Assembly: GCA_015064205.1 (NCBI GenBank)
Contig: SVSR01000018.1
Location: forward strand, 1 to 38,643
Reading direction: 5' to 3'
DNA length: 38,643 bases
Origin: Oscillospiraceae bacterium
GTDB taxonomy: Bacteria > Bacillota > Clostridia > Oscillospirales > CAG-272
Positions 13,838 through 22,995 of the stretch are shown here, piece after piece. The notes beneath the pieces are model-generated. The model was not told the origin of the DNA and searched no databases. It saw only the letters and a list, made by a program, of their open reading frames with translations. Positions within the stretch are counted from its first letter, which is position 1. Every line of letters starts with the position of its first letter. Both the position numbers and the translations under genes were made by a program.

Positions 13838-15409
13838 TTACATAGCGTCGATAAAGCGCTTTATCATCGTTGCAACTTCTGCACGCGTTGCGCTGTTCTT
13901 GGGCTTAACTGTGTTATCGGAATAGCCGGTTATGATTCCAACGTTTGCACAGTAGAGCATTCCCTCGCGCATTGATGCAGATATATCTGCAGAGTCTGCA
14001 AATATTATATCATCAACAGGTGTGTCCATGCCCTTTGCTTTTGCATATCTGTAAAGCATATCGGCAAGTTCTTCACGTGTGATGTTGTCGTCAGGTCTGA
14101 AGCTTTCGCCGCCATCGCAGATTCCGTTTGCATATGCAAATGCAATACCAGGGATATACCAAGCACCCTCAGCGAGGTCAGTATAGGGAACCTCGGTTGT
14201 GTTTGCAGTGTCGCCTGCAAGTCTAGCAAGTACTGTAACGAGCATACTGCGCGTCATTGTGCTGTTGGGTTCGAATTTTCTCTTTGTAACACCGTCAAAG
14301 AGCCCTTTGCTTACAACATAGTCTATGTTGTCGCATCCCCAATGCTCAAGAGTGTCATTGAATCCGGAACCGCGTACTATATGAGTGATGATGTTCATCT
14401 CTTCCATTTTCTTGTCTAAGTAGTCGGCAAGTATCTTATGGGCATCCTTTGTGGGGTGCACGTTATCGGCCATAAGTGTGCTGTCCATTCTGAAATCAAG
14501 CTCATCAACACGGTAAATGTCGATTGCATGAATACCATATTCTTTTGCGAGTTCTACAATTCTATCGCAATAATCAAATCTTGTATCACCAAACACATTG
14601 GGCTTATCAAGTGGATTAGCAGACTTTGGTCTGGTAAATGTAAAGAATACGATCTGGGAGTCGGGATAAGCTTCAATGAGTCTTTCCATCAAGAAGCGCG
14701 TTGCACCCGAGAAGGTGGTAAGCTCACGATCATCTATGTCACCGAGCTCGGTTGAACTGAAGTCATTAGTTCCGCCCATTACTGTTACGAGATCTGCATC
14801 AGGTACCTTTTTAATCATATCTTCGTAACGGTCAATGAATGAAGGTTCATTACATTCGGTTTCGGAAAGCTTAGAACCGCCCCAACCGTAATCGTGAGTT
14901 TTGAGTCTGTAGCTCTTGCCCCACCACTCATGATAATTGTACCCCTGTTCGATAACTGTTGATGTTCCGTCTTTTGTGGGGTTTACCGTATATGCGGTTA
15001 TAGAGTCGCCTAAGCTTACTACGGTCGATGTGTCGGCAACGGCTCTGTCTTTTGATACGAATACAACGGGAGCAACAGGTGCGTCATATACGAATATATG
15101 GCATCTTGCCTCTATTTTTTTGCCTGCCTTGGCAACGATGAATGTGTCGCCGGCAGCAACTGCTGTTACTTTACCGTTTGCATCAACAGTTGCAACTGCG
15201 GGGTTTTCGGATGTATATGTAACACCGATCTTATCAAGCTTTGTTCCCCTAGGAGTGGGAAGAAGCGTGAGTTCAACAGTTTCACCAACAACCCTGCGTA
15301 CTGCCTGAATATCGAATTCAAGAGCTGAAAGATCGTCAGAGGCAGAAATGCCGATTCCCATTGTCAAAGCGATTGCTGATACAAGAAGTGTTATTAAAAT
15401 TTTTTTCAT
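13838..15409 (-). CDS. Secreted SGNH/GDSL hydrolase with bacterial Ig-like domain and SLH repeats
   Basis: The 523-residue precursor has a signal peptide (1-23, ending SASD), an Ig-like Big_2 domain (about 30-110: TYTSENPAVATVDANGKVTA), an SGNH hydrolase (about 128-340: GDS 134-136, GWGG about 175-178, GGTND 212-216, a late DNVHPT), and three SLH repeats (about 355-523) that would bind the protein to secondary wall polymer. Probably a carbohydrate esterase on the cell surface; the substrate is unknown. GGAGG 6 nt before the ATG. It is the second gene of a pair, 50 nt behind a paralogue that has a dockerin instead of SLH. Confidence 0.9.
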   Translation of the reverse strand: MKKILITLLVSAIALTMGIGISASDDLSALEFDIQAVRRVVGETVELTLLPTPRGTKLDKIGVTYTSENPAVATVDANGKVTAVAAGDTFIVAKAGKKIEARCHIFVYDAPVAPVVFVSKDRAVADTSTVVSLGDSITAYTVNPTKDGTSTVIEQGYNYHEWWGKSYRLKTHDYGWGGSKLSETECNEPSFIDRYEDMIKKVPDADLVTVMGGTNDFSSTELGDIDDRELTTFSGATRFLMERLIEAYPDSQIVFFTFTRPKSANPLDKPNVFGDTRFDYCDRIVELAKEYGIHAIDIYRVDELDFRMDSTLMADNVHPTKDAHKILADYLDKKMEEMNIITHIVRGSGFNDTLEHWGCDNIDYVVSKGLFDGVTKRKFEPNSTMTRSMLVTVLARLAGDTANTTEVPYTDLAEGAWYIPGIAFAYANGICDGGESFRPDDNITREELADMLYRYAKAKGMDTPVDDIIFADSADISASMREGMLYCANVGIITGYSDNTVKPKNSATRAEVATMIKRFIDAM

Positions 15410-15459
15410 AATGGTCCTCCGGTATGCCCTGTTCTAAAGGCGGTCAAGTTTATAGTCTT

Positions 15460-17190
15460 TTATTTTGTGTATGGAAGTGTAGCATATGAGATCCAGCCTG
15501 CCCAGTGTCTTGCAAGAACAGCCGAGTCTGAAACTGTGATCTCACCGTCAGCATCGACGTCAGAGTTGACTTCATTTATAGTATCATATCCGTCCCAATC
15601 TGCAAGATATCTTGCAAGCTTGATAACGTCTACTGAATTTACCTTTCCGTCGGTATCAACGTCTCCGGATATCATGGTGTCGATAATTTCAAAAGTAATA
15701 CCACTATCGTTTGCATATGTATGAGCAACGCTGTTTTCATAGCCGCGGATTGTAAGGCTTGCTGAGCATGAAGCAAATGCATCGGCTCCGATCGAAGTTA
15801 CAGAGTCGGGGATTACAATGCTTACAAGGCTTGAGCAGGCGCCAAATGCATCTGCTCCTATGGCAGTTACTGTTGAAGGTACGATAACACCGGTAATAGC
15901 ACTGCATCCGTAGAATGCATTGTCGCCGATAGAAGTAACAGAGGAGGGAAGAGACATTCCTTTAATAGCAGTAAATCCGTCGAAAGCGTAAGCGCCGATA
16001 GTTGTTGCGCCTGATATGCTTATCTTATTAACTGAAGCTTTGTAAGAAGACCAAGGAGCGGGGTTTTCTGCACTGTAGTTGTACATATCGCCATTTCCGC
16101 TTATAATGAGTTCATTTCTGTGATCAACTGTAAATTCAAGGCTGTCTCCGCACTTGCCCGAAGCGAGTATTACGGGATCTTTTATATCAACAGCACCAAC
16201 TTCTTCCATCATTTCAGCCATAACATTAGCCATTATCTTCTGACCGTCCTTTGTGGGGTGAACTCCGTCAAGAAGCATGTCTGTTGATCTGAAGTCAATC
16301 TCATCAACGGAGTAAAGGTCAATACCGTGGATGCCGTAGATTTCAGCGAGATCTACTGTTGCCTGCGCATAGTCATATTTTGTATCGCCGTATGAGTTTG
16401 TGTAGTCAAGGGGCTTGCCACTTGAATATGTTCTGGTCGGAGAGAAGAAAACTATCTGTGAATTGGGGTACGCTTCTATAAATTCTTCCATAAGGAACTT
16501 GATCGCGCCTGCAAAGGTGTTGAGATCACGGCTGTTGTAATCGCCGAGAGGTGTGCTACCAAAGTCGTTTGTACCGCCCATAACTGTTATAAGGTTTGCG
16601 TTTGGAACTGCAGCTATCATATCTTCATAGCGGTCTATGAAGGAGGGCTCACTGCACTCAGTTTCGGAAACTTTAGAACCGCCCCAACCATAATCATTTG
16701 TTTTGAGGTGGTAGCTCTTTGCCCACCATTCGTGGTAGTTGTATCCCTGTTGGATCTGAGTGTTTCCTACAGTACCGTTTACGGTGTAAGCCGTAATAGA
16801 GTCGCCGATGCTTGTTACAATAGGCTTTTCGCTTGTGTTATAGTCAATAGCGACGAAGTCAACGGGAGCAAGTGCTTCTTCATATACGAATACGTGGCAC
16901 TTAGCTTCAAGGTCACCGGCAGTTGCAACGATATACGTATCGCCTGCACCAACTGCAGTAACCTTACCGTTTGCGTCAACCTCTGCAATCAGGCCGTTTT
17001 CTGAAGTGTATGTGACGCTTATCTGTGCATCTGCAGGTGTGGGAAGTATTGTTAATTCAAAGCTCTCGCCCACGATCTTTCTTACAGCCTGAATGCTGAA
17101 TTCAAAGCTCTGTGCATCTGCAGCATATATGCTGACACAAAGTGTGAGCATAATTATTGATGTAAGAGCGCACAAAAGTAATCTTTTCAT
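15460..17190 (-). CDS. Secreted SGNH/GDSL hydrolase with LRR_5 repeats and a dockerin
   Basis: The 576-residue precursor starts at 17190 (GGAGG 5 nt upstream); the longer frame to 17238 lacks a site. Order: signal peptide (1-23), Big_2 domain (28-105), SGNH hydrolase (125-335: GDS 129-131, GWGG 168-171, GGTND 205-209, DGVHPT 308-313), BspA-type leucine-rich repeats (about 385-480) and a type I dockerin (508-566) with two Ca-binding repeats, VDTDGKVNSVDVIKLARYLA and DVDADGEITVSDSAVLARHW. The hydrolase is a close paralogue of the next gene. A dockerin implies a cohesin partner elsewhere in the genome, hence a cellulosome-like assembly. First gene of the pair, with a consensus promoter at 17272-17300. 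Confidence 0.92.
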   Translation of the reverse strand: MKRLLLCALTSIIMLTLCVSIYAADAQSFEFSIQAVRKIVGESFELTILPTPADAQISVTYTSENGLIAEVDANGKVTAVGAGDTYIVATAGDLEAKCHVFVYEEALAPVDFVAIDYNTSEKPIVTSIGDSITAYTVNGTVGNTQIQQGYNYHEWWAKSYHLKTNDYGWGGSKVSETECSEPSFIDRYEDMIAAVPNANLITVMGGTNDFGSTPLGDYNSRDLNTFAGAIKFLMEEFIEAYPNSQIVFFSPTRTYSSGKPLDYTNSYGDTKYDYAQATVDLAEIYGIHGIDLYSVDEIDFRSTDMLLDGVHPTKDGQKIMANVMAEMMEEVGAVDIKDPVILASGKCGDSLEFTVDHRNELIISGNGDMYNYSAENPAPWSSYKASVNKISISGATTIGAYAFDGFTAIKGMSLPSSVTSIGDNAFYGCSAITGVIVPSTVTAIGADAFGACSSLVSIVIPDSVTSIGADAFASCSASLTIRGYENSVAHTYANDSGITFEIIDTMISGDVDTDGKVNSVDVIKLARYLADWDGYDTINEVNSDVDADGEITVSDSAVLARHWAGWISYATLPYTK

Positions 17191-17271
17191 CTTTTCCTCC
17201 GAATATGACACCTCTGCGGTGATTTTTGATAATAACAACTTAAAAGGTAAAACTTGTCACTATTCTATACA

Positions 17272-17300
17272 AGTATATCATATAAGAAGTGTTATGTCAA
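17272..17300 (-). promoter_or_regulatory. Promoter of the SGNH hydrolase pair
   Basis: On the minus strand, TTGACA (17300-17295), 17 bp and TATACT (17277-17272), with TGA before the -10. The rest of 17191-17434 is AT-rich spacer with no gene that I can support. Confidence 0.82.
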
Positions 17301-17434
17301 CAAAATCGGTTGCGAAATAATTAACAAGCTTTCAGATTGCTTTTTGTATATATTTACTACTGCTTTTTAGCGGTTTTTGCCAATATGCCAATATAATTAT
17401 TTATTTTCAAATTTAACTGCTTTTTATGCTTAGG

Positions 17435-18679
17435 TTACTGAGAACGTATAGCCGGAGGCAATATAGATTCATTTATTATGCAGGGAAGCTTTATATCGCA
17501 AAGAAGTGAAGCCGGAAGGATCGTATTTTTGCCAAAATGCGCATTTATTTTATCGATGGCGGTCTCTTTTTTTTCTCTTTTTTCCTCGCGTATAACGTCT
17601 GTAAAAATGTCAAAAGCGGCAGGTTTATTGTCTTCGCTTAATCTTGATACGTGTATGCTTAGCGCCCGTACAGGCTGTGTAAAGCAATATGAGCGAGAGA
17701 ACAGTTCAAATGCTTTGATGTATATTGTATTCCACGAACGCGTGGGAAAGGGGAGATTTACGCTGTATTCGTGAGATTGAAGCTTATTATTTTTTACAAA
17801 AACTGCAATATTTGTGCCTGTAAGATGTTGTTTTCTGAGCTTTGCTGATATATCTCTGCAAAGATATAAAATTACACGTGCAACCTCATCCGAGTTTTCC
17901 AGATCCGCTCGACAGGTTATGCCGTGACTTATGCTTTTCGGAGCAGGAGAATAGTTGCATGGGGTAACGGGAGAATCGTCAAGCCCGTTGGCATATGAGT
18001 ATAATGTAGCACCGTTTTTACCAAGCCACTTTTCAAGATAAGCGCAAGGAGTACGTGCAATATCGCCGATAGTAAATATTCCGTGATTTTCCAGAACTTT
18101 AATGCTTGCTCTTCCCACTCCGAGAAGATTGCTGGCTGAAAGTGACCAAAGCTTTTCCCTGAAATCTTCTTTAGAAGCAATGGTAACGGCATCAGGCTTT
18201 TTTATATCACTGCAAAGCTTGGCAAAAATTTTATTGAAGGAAACGCCCACTGATACAGTAAGTCCCGTTTCACTTTTTACCTTTTTCCGTATGGTGTTTG
18301 CAATAGTGGCGCCGCTTCCGAAAAGAGACGTGCTTCGGGTTACGTCAAGCCAGCATTCATCTAATCCAAAAGGTTCAACTTCGTCTGTATATTCCGAATA
18401 TATTTCGCGGACTATTTTTGAATAGTAGTTATATTTATCAAAATGCGGGGGCGCTATTATAATATCAGGACATTTTTGCTTTGCCTGCCATATAGTATCA
18501 CCGGTTTTTACACCCATGCGTTTCGCATTTTCATTCTTGGCAAGCACTATACCGTGTCTGTCTTCTTCAAGACCGCAGACGGCTATGAATTTTTCTTCTC
18601 CCGCAAGCCTTGGATCAGTTATAGCTTCAACCGATGCAAAAAAATTGTTCAGATCGCTGTGCAGTATTATCTTTTCCAT
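17435..18679 (-). CDS. dinB: DinB/Y-family DNA polymerase IV
   Basis: The 414-residue translesion polymerase has a catalytic carboxylate D9 in HSDLNNFFASVE (7-18) with a Phe steric gate (13/14), and D107-E108 in GLDECWLD (106-112). VSVGVSFNKIFAKLCSDIKKP is the palm block; LLGVGRASIKVLENHGIFTIGD is the helix-hairpin-helix. The little-finger domain occupies about 235-345, and a C-terminal tail follows. No QLxLF clamp motif was seen with confidence. ATG 18679 has AGGTG 6 nt upstream; the GTG at 18688 lies inside that site. Transcription comes from a promoter that overlaps, head-on, the promoter of an XRE-ImmA pair. Confidence 0.94.
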   Translation of the reverse strand: MEKIILHSDLNNFFASVEAITDPRLAGEEKFIAVCGLEEDRHGIVLAKNENAKRMGVKTGDTIWQAKQKCPDIIIAPPHFDKYNYYSKIVREIYSEYTDEVEPFGLDECWLDVTRSTSLFGSGATIANTIRKKVKSETGLTVSVGVSFNKIFAKLCSDIKKPDAVTIASKEDFREKLWSLSASNLLGVGRASIKVLENHGIFTIGDIARTPCAYLEKWLGKNGATLYSYANGLDDSPVTPCNYSPAPKSISHGITCRADLENSDEVARVILYLCRDISAKLRKQHLTGTNIAVFVKNNKLQSHEYSVNLPFPTRSWNTIYIKAFELFSRSYCFTQPVRALSIHVSRLSEDNKPAAFDIFTDVIREEKREKKETAIDKINAHFGKNTILPASLLCDIKLPCIINESILPPAIRSQ

Positions 18680-18718
18680 GTGAAACACCTGCTTTTTTGT
18701 GAAAATTTCAAAATACTA

Positions 18719-18747
18719 TTGACAAAATGTGAAATGTCGGTTACAAT
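18719..18747 (+). promoter_or_regulatory. Promoter of the XRE-ImmA genes
   Basis: TTGACA (18719-18724), 17 bp and TACAAT (18742-18747). It points directly at the dinB promoter; the expected starts of the two transcripts (about 18754 and 18766) cross by roughly a dozen bases. Confidence 0.85.
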
Positions 18748-18797
18748 AAAAGTGAATTTTAATTGCACATTTATTATACGCAACAAAAGTTCACTTG
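18748..18797. promoter_or_regulatory. Candidate XRE operators between the facing promoters
   Basis: The motif AAGTGAAYTTT occurs on the plus strand (AAAAGTGAATTTT, 18748-18760) next to the rightward -10, and on the minus strand within the dinB spacer (CAAGTGAACTTTT, 18797-18785). A related palindrome TGAAAATTTCA is at 18700-18710 in the dinB leader. Repressor bound there would cover both promoters. Confidence 0.45.
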
Positions 18798-18801
18798 TCA
18801 A
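18773..18801 (-). promoter_or_regulatory. Promoter of dinB
   Basis: On the minus strand, TTGACA (18801-18796), 17 bp and TATAAT (18778-18773), perfect consensus. Such a strong promoter on a mutagenic polymerase makes repression by the neighbouring XRE protein likely. Confidence 0.85.
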
Positions 18802-18873
18802 TAGCAAAACGAAAAATAAATTCGTAAAATTTTGCCAAAGCAGAATAATAAATTCATAATGGAGGATAATGAA

Positions 18874-19278
18874 ATGAAATTTGGTGAAAAGCTGCGGCAA
18901 GCACGCAAAAGAAAGAAACTTACGCAAGAACAACTTTCAAAGCTGGTTAACGTATCAAAGAGAACGATAGTTAACTATGAAAGCGGCGCAATATATCCTA
19001 AGGATAGAAAAATGTATTATACGCTTGCTGATGTGCTTGAGCTCGAGCCCGGTTATCTTCTCAGCGAGGACGAGGAATTTATAACCGATGTTTCCGAAGC
19101 TTACGGTGCACGTGGGCGCATGCAGGCAAGAAGGCTTATAAATCAGATATCGTCGATGTTTGCAGGAGGGGAGCTGGATGATGACGATAAGCTTGCTTTC
19201 GTTCATCAGATACAGGAGTTATATCTTGACAGTAAGGAATATTCTGCCCGTTTTACCCCGAACAAGCATAAAAAATAA
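18874..19278 (+). CDS. XRE-family repressor (ImmR-like) paired with ImmA
   Basis: The protein has 134 residues. ATG 18874 follows GGAGG (18861-18865) by 8 nt. The HTH domain spans residues 5-60 (LTQEQLSKLVNVSKRTIVNYE), followed by LEPGYLLSEDEE and a helical C-terminal domain (about 70-134) with an Asp-rich DDDDK. ImmR-type repressors are relieved when ImmA cuts them. It stands directly before an ImmA-type protease gene and opposite dinB, with shared promoter DNA, so dinB is its most likely target. Confidence 0.9.
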   Translation: MKFGEKLRQARKRKKLTQEQLSKLVNVSKRTIVNYESGAIYPKDRKMYYTLADVLELEPGYLLSEDEEFITDVSEAYGARGRMQARRLINQISSMFAGGELDDDDKLAFVHQIQELYLDSKEYSARFTPNKHKK

Positions 19279-19309
19279 TATCCCTTTCTGAAAGGTATTG
19301 TTTATATAA

Positions 19310-19822
19310 ATGAAAAATACTATATACGATAAAGTGGAGAAGCTTGTAAAAAAATATAAGACGAGAGATCCCTTTGCTCTTGCAGACGCTCTTAATATAA
19401 GCGTAGCGTTCAATCCTGAATTTACCCGGCTGAAAGGATTTTATACCGTACTTAACCGCAAAAGATATATCGTATTAAACGACAATCTTGATGATAATGA
19501 AAAAAAGATAGTACTTTCACACGAGATAGGCCACGACCGTCTTCACCGCGAGCTTGCGGGTGATTCTGTTCTTCGGGAGTTTGTCTTATACGATATGAAA
19601 AGCAGGCCGGAATACGAAGCAAACGTATTTGCCGCGGAGCTGTTGCTTGATGATGAAAAAACATCTGATCTTGCGCATGAGGGATATGATATAGAGCAAA
19701 TTGCAAAAATACTTAAAACGGACATAAATCTGGTAGCTCTGAAAGTGTCTGTGATGAATAACCGGGGATACAGCTTCAACACTACGGTTACACCAAAAAG
19801 GAATTTTTTAAACCAGAGGTAG
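19310..19822 (+). CDS. ImmA/IrrE-family metallopeptidase
   Basis: The 170-residue soluble protease has HEIGH at 71-75 and, thirty residues on, EYEANVFAAELL (101-112) supplying the third ligand (E103), the classical ImmA layout. ImmA of ICEBs1 and IrrE of Deinococcus cut an XRE repressor when DNA is damaged. It lies 31 nt after its XRE partner, with a poor ribosome site (AAAGG 14 nt upstream), which would keep protease levels low. With dinB divergent, the trio looks like a damage-responsive circuit. Confidence 0.92.
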   Translation: MKNTIYDKVEKLVKKYKTRDPFALADALNISVAFNPEFTRLKGFYTVLNRKRYIVLNDNLDDNEKKIVLSHEIGHDRLHRELAGDSVLREFVLYDMKSRPEYEANVFAAELLLDDEKTSDLAHEGYDIEQIAKILKTDINLVALKVSVMNNRGYSFNTTVTPKRNFLNQR

Positions 19823-19826
19823 AATT

Positions 19827-21227
19827 TTGATTAAACATGAAAGTAAAACATTTTATTCATCGCTTATAAAGCTTGCACTTCCGATTGCGCTGCAAAATCT
19901 GCTTGTAAGCTCATTTACCCTTGTTGATACTCTTATGGTCGGTCAGCTTGGCGATACAGAACTTGCCGCGGTAGGTATGGCAGGGCAGTGGAGCTGGCTT
20001 TTGCAGATCGTGCTTTTCGGCATAGTGTCGGGAATGTCGATATTCGTTGCCCAGTATTGGGGTGAGAAAAACTTAGATTCGATACACAAGGTATACGGTA
20101 TCGCCCTTGCTTCGGGACTTGTAATATCCTTTGCATTTTTTGCAATAACTTTTTTTGCTCCCGAAGCCGTTATGCGCATATTCAATAAGGAGTCTGCTGT
20201 GATAGCATCAGGAGCATCATATCTTAAAATTGCCGCTTTTTCATATCCTGCGGTAATGCTTGGAAACTTGATGTTTGCGCTTCTCAGATCGACTGAATGT
20301 GTAAAAATACCGATGGTAATATCCCTTATTGCAACGGTATTCAACGCAGTTTTTAATTATGGGTTTATCTTCGGTAGATTTGGACTTCCCGAAATGGGGA
20401 TAAAAGGTGCCGCGCTTGCAACATGCATTTCGGCTTGGGTAAATCCGCTTGCCGCGCTTATTATTGCGCATTTCAAAAAGCTTATCCTTACAGCACCAAT
20501 AAAAAAGATATTTTCTTTTGGTATAGACATGGTAATCATGTTTTATAAAAAAGCAACTCCTGTTATTGTTAATGAGAGTATGTGGGGGCTGGGTTCATTT
20601 GTAATAACACTTCTGTTCTCAAACCTCGGAAGCGAATATTATGCGGCTGTAACGATACTTAAAACCTTCGAGAACATTGCCTTTGTTGTCTTTGTCGGTA
20701 TATGTAATGCATCATGCGTAATGATAGGCAAGCAGATCGGAGCAGGTCAGATTGAAGAGGGCATAAGAACGTCGAGAAAAATGGCATACCTTGTGCCGCT
20801 TTCGGCTATACCTGTTGGTGCTGTAATACTATTGTTCAGAGAACAGCTTGTTCATATTTTCAATTTAAGCGGCAATCTTACAGAAGAAACATTGCGCGTT
20901 GCCATAGGCATAACGGCTGTATATGCTTTTGAAATGCCGTTTAGAAATATTCCTTATATTCAGATAGTCGGAATATTCAGACCGGGCGGAGAAACAACAC
21001 GCGGGCTTATATACGATCTTGTGTGCCTCTGGTGCTTGTCTATCCCTGCAACGGCCATATCTGCTTACTTCTTAAAGCTTGACTTTGTTATTGTTTATGC
21101 AATAATGTATATCGTTGAGGATATACCAAAATCGGTTTTGTGTTTAAGATATTTCTTTACGAACAAATGGATAAAACCTGTGACAAAGGCCGGCAGAGAA
21201 GCACTTTTAAAATATCATAACAAATAA
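19827..21227 (+). CDS. MATE-family multidrug/Na+ antiporter
   Basis: The 466-residue membrane protein has about twelve hydrophobic segments and the MATE motif near the start (LALPIALQNLLVSSFTLVDT, 17-36; MVGQLGDTELAAVGMA). The two halves are related, as in the family. It starts with TTG at 19827, because AGAGGT (19814-19819) lies 7 nt upstream and no ATG is in frame nearby. It follows the ImmA stop by only 4 nt, so it may be co-transcribed with the XRE-ImmA genes. The family exports cationic drugs or flavin-like compounds by Na+ or H+ antiport; the substrate cannot be read from sequence. Confidence 0.93.
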   Translation: MIKHESKTFYSSLIKLALPIALQNLLVSSFTLVDTLMVGQLGDTELAAVGMAGQWSWLLQIVLFGIVSGMSIFVAQYWGEKNLDSIHKVYGIALASGLVISFAFFAITFFAPEAVMRIFNKESAVIASGASYLKIAAFSYPAVMLGNLMFALLRSTECVKIPMVISLIATVFNAVFNYGFIFGRFGLPEMGIKGAALATCISAWVNPLAALIIAHFKKLILTAPIKKIFSFGIDMVIMFYKKATPVIVNESMWGLGSFVITLLFSNLGSEYYAAVTILKTFENIAFVVFVGICNASCVMIGKQIGAGQIEEGIRTSRKMAYLVPLSAIPVGAVILLFREQLVHIFNLSGNLTEETLRVAIGITAVYAFEMPFRNIPYIQIVGIFRPGGETTRGLIYDLVCLWCLSIPATAISAYFLKLDFVIVYAIMYIVEDIPKSVLCLRYFFTNKWIKPVTKAGREALLKYHNK

Positions 21228-21253
21228 AAAACGGACTCGCAAGAGTCCGTTTT
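21228..21253. terminator. Bidirectional terminator between MATE and fakA
   Basis: AAAACGGACTC (21228-21238) and GAGTCCGTTTT (21243-21253) enclose a GCAA tetraloop; AT-rich tracts on both sides suit termination of the converging genes. Confidence 0.9.
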
Positions 21254-21261
21254 CGTTTTGA

Positions 21262-22890
21262 TTATATTTCGGCTGATACGATATATCTGTATACGCTTTG
21301 TCCGCCCGGTACAAGACTTACGTTGTCTTCTCCGAAAGCTTCTTCAAAACGTGCAGACATTTCCACAGCTTCTTCTTCTGAAACATCGCAACCGAAATAT
21401 ACTGTGATTATATCGCGGTCTGTTTCCTTTATCTTGCTTATAAGCATGTCGATGAGTACAGCTTCGTCTTTGCCGCCAGCCATAAGCTCGCCTTCGCAAA
21501 GAGCAATAAAATCGTCTTTCTTTATGTCAAGACCGTTCATATTGCTATCCCTGACCGCAGTTGTCATCTGCATAGTGGTTACGTTGGAAAGGGATTCTGT
21601 CATTGTATCTTTTATTTCATCAATCGAAAGATCCGTGTCGTAAGCCTGCATAGCGCATATTCCCTGGGGAACTGTCTTTGAGGGTATAACGATCACGTTT
21701 TTATCTGATATCTCACATGCCTGTTCAGCCGCAAGAATAATGTTTTTGTTGTTGGGGAGAACAAAGATATTCTTTGCGCTTACCTTTTCAATAGCGGCAA
21801 GAATATCGTCGGTTGAGGGGTTCATCGTCTGACCGCCTGAAACACATTCGTCAACACCAAGCTCGCCAAACACCTCTGTGATTCCTTCACCGGGCGATAC
21901 GGCAACAACACCGTATTCTGCAACAGGAGATGCGCCAGATAAATCTTCAGCTATTTTATTTGAGTGCTGAAGCTTCATGTTTTCAACCTTGACGCTTATA
22001 AACTGTCCGTATTCGATTGCCAGATGAAGAGCGCTTCCCGGGTCGTTTGTATGAACATGAACCTTTATTATTTCCTCATCGTCAACAACAACAAGGCTGT
22101 CGCCAAGCTTTTCCAGCTCGGCCTTTAAGTTAGCGGGATCGTTTGTGTTTGTTCTTGAAACTATAAATTCCGTGCAGTAGGCAAATGTTATATCCTCGCT
22201 GTCAAAGCTTGAAAAATCAGCAGACTCTGACGCTTGTGCCGTGAAATCTACGCTTGATTTGATCTCGTTTCCGCAAACGGCGTCTTTCATAGCTTCAAGT
22301 ATGAGTACCCAACCGAAACCGCCTGCGTCTACAACACCTGCTTTTTTTAATACAGGATTCATTTCCGTTGTCTGCGAAAGAGCTTCTTTGGCAGCCTCTA
22401 TTGCTTTGTCAAAAACGAACATTATCGAGCCTGATTGTGCAGCCTTAACTGCGGCGTCTGCAGCCAGTCTTGATACGGTAAGTATAGTTCCCTCGGCAGG
22501 ATTGGATACCGCCTTATATGCTGCGGCAACACCTGACTGAAGCGCATTTGAAAGCGCTTCGGCATTGCATGTATCAAGCCCCGTTAGCTCCGTGGCTATT
22601 CCTCTGAAAAGCAAGCTTGTTATAACGCCTGAATTTCCTCTTGCGCCGCGAAGCATAGCCTTTGCAGCTATATTTGCAATTTCGCCTGCGCTTTCACGCT
22701 TGCCGTTTGCAAGCTCACGTGCCGCTGCGCTTACCGTGAGCGCCATATTGCTTCCCGTATCACCGTCGGGAACAGGGAACACGTTAAGATCGTTAAGTTT
22801 AGTGCAGTTGTTTTCAATAGTTGCGGCGGCGTTTAATATCATAAGACGCATAGCGCGCGCATCGATTGTTTTGATATCGGTAATATTCAT
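21262..22890 (-). CDS. fakA: FakA-like fatty acid kinase (DAK2/DhaL domain)
   Basis: The 542-residue protein has a DhaL-type kinase domain at about 1-200: DGDTGSNM (42-49) and RGARGNSG bind the ATP-magnesium and phosphate; DAGGFGW follows. A central domain (about 240-330, with KVHVHTNDPG) and a C-terminal FakA domain (about 350-542, with GEGITEVFGELG and GGQTMNPST) complete the family plan. FakA phosphorylates fatty acids held by a FakB (DegV) protein, letting exogenous acids enter phospholipid. A DegV gene lies directly upstream on the same strand. ATG 22890 is chosen because GGAG lies 7 nt upstream; the longer frame to 22950 has no site. Confidence 0.9.
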   Translation of the reverse strand: MNITDIKTIDARAMRLMILNAAATIENNCTKLNDLNVFPVPDGDTGSNMALTVSAAARELANGKRESAGEIANIAAKAMLRGARGNSGVITSLLFRGIATELTGLDTCNAEALSNALQSGVAAAYKAVSNPAEGTILTVSRLAADAAVKAAQSGSIMFVFDKAIEAAKEALSQTTEMNPVLKKAGVVDAGGFGWVLILEAMKDAVCGNEIKSSVDFTAQASESADFSSFDSEDITFAYCTEFIVSRTNTNDPANLKAELEKLGDSLVVVDDEEIIKVHVHTNDPGSALHLAIEYGQFISVKVENMKLQHSNKIAEDLSGASPVAEYGVVAVSPGEGITEVFGELGVDECVSGGQTMNPSTDDILAAIEKVSAKNIFVLPNNKNIILAAEQACEISDKNVIVIPSKTVPQGICAMQAYDTDLSIDEIKDTMTESLSNVTTMQMTTAVRDSNMNGLDIKKDDFIALCEGELMAGGKDEAVLIDMLISKIKETDRDIITVYFGCDVSEEEAVEMSARFEEAFGEDNVSLVPGGQSVYRYIVSAEI

Positions 22891-22950
22891 TATAGATCTC
22901 CGTATAATTTGGGGAATATAGTGATTTATTATGGTTATAAACACAGTCAA

Positions 22951-22972
22951 GGACGCGGATCAAACCGCGTCC
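22951..22972 (-). terminator. Hairpin between degV and fakA
   Basis: GGACGCGG (22951-22958) and CCGCGTCC (22965-22972) form a GC-rich 8-bp stem with loop ATCAAA, 24 nt after the degV stop. No T-run follows on the minus strand, so it may be an attenuator or an RNA-stability element that lowers fakA relative to degV. Confidence 0.5.
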
Positions 22973-22995
22973 GAGAAAATTCTATTTAATAATTC

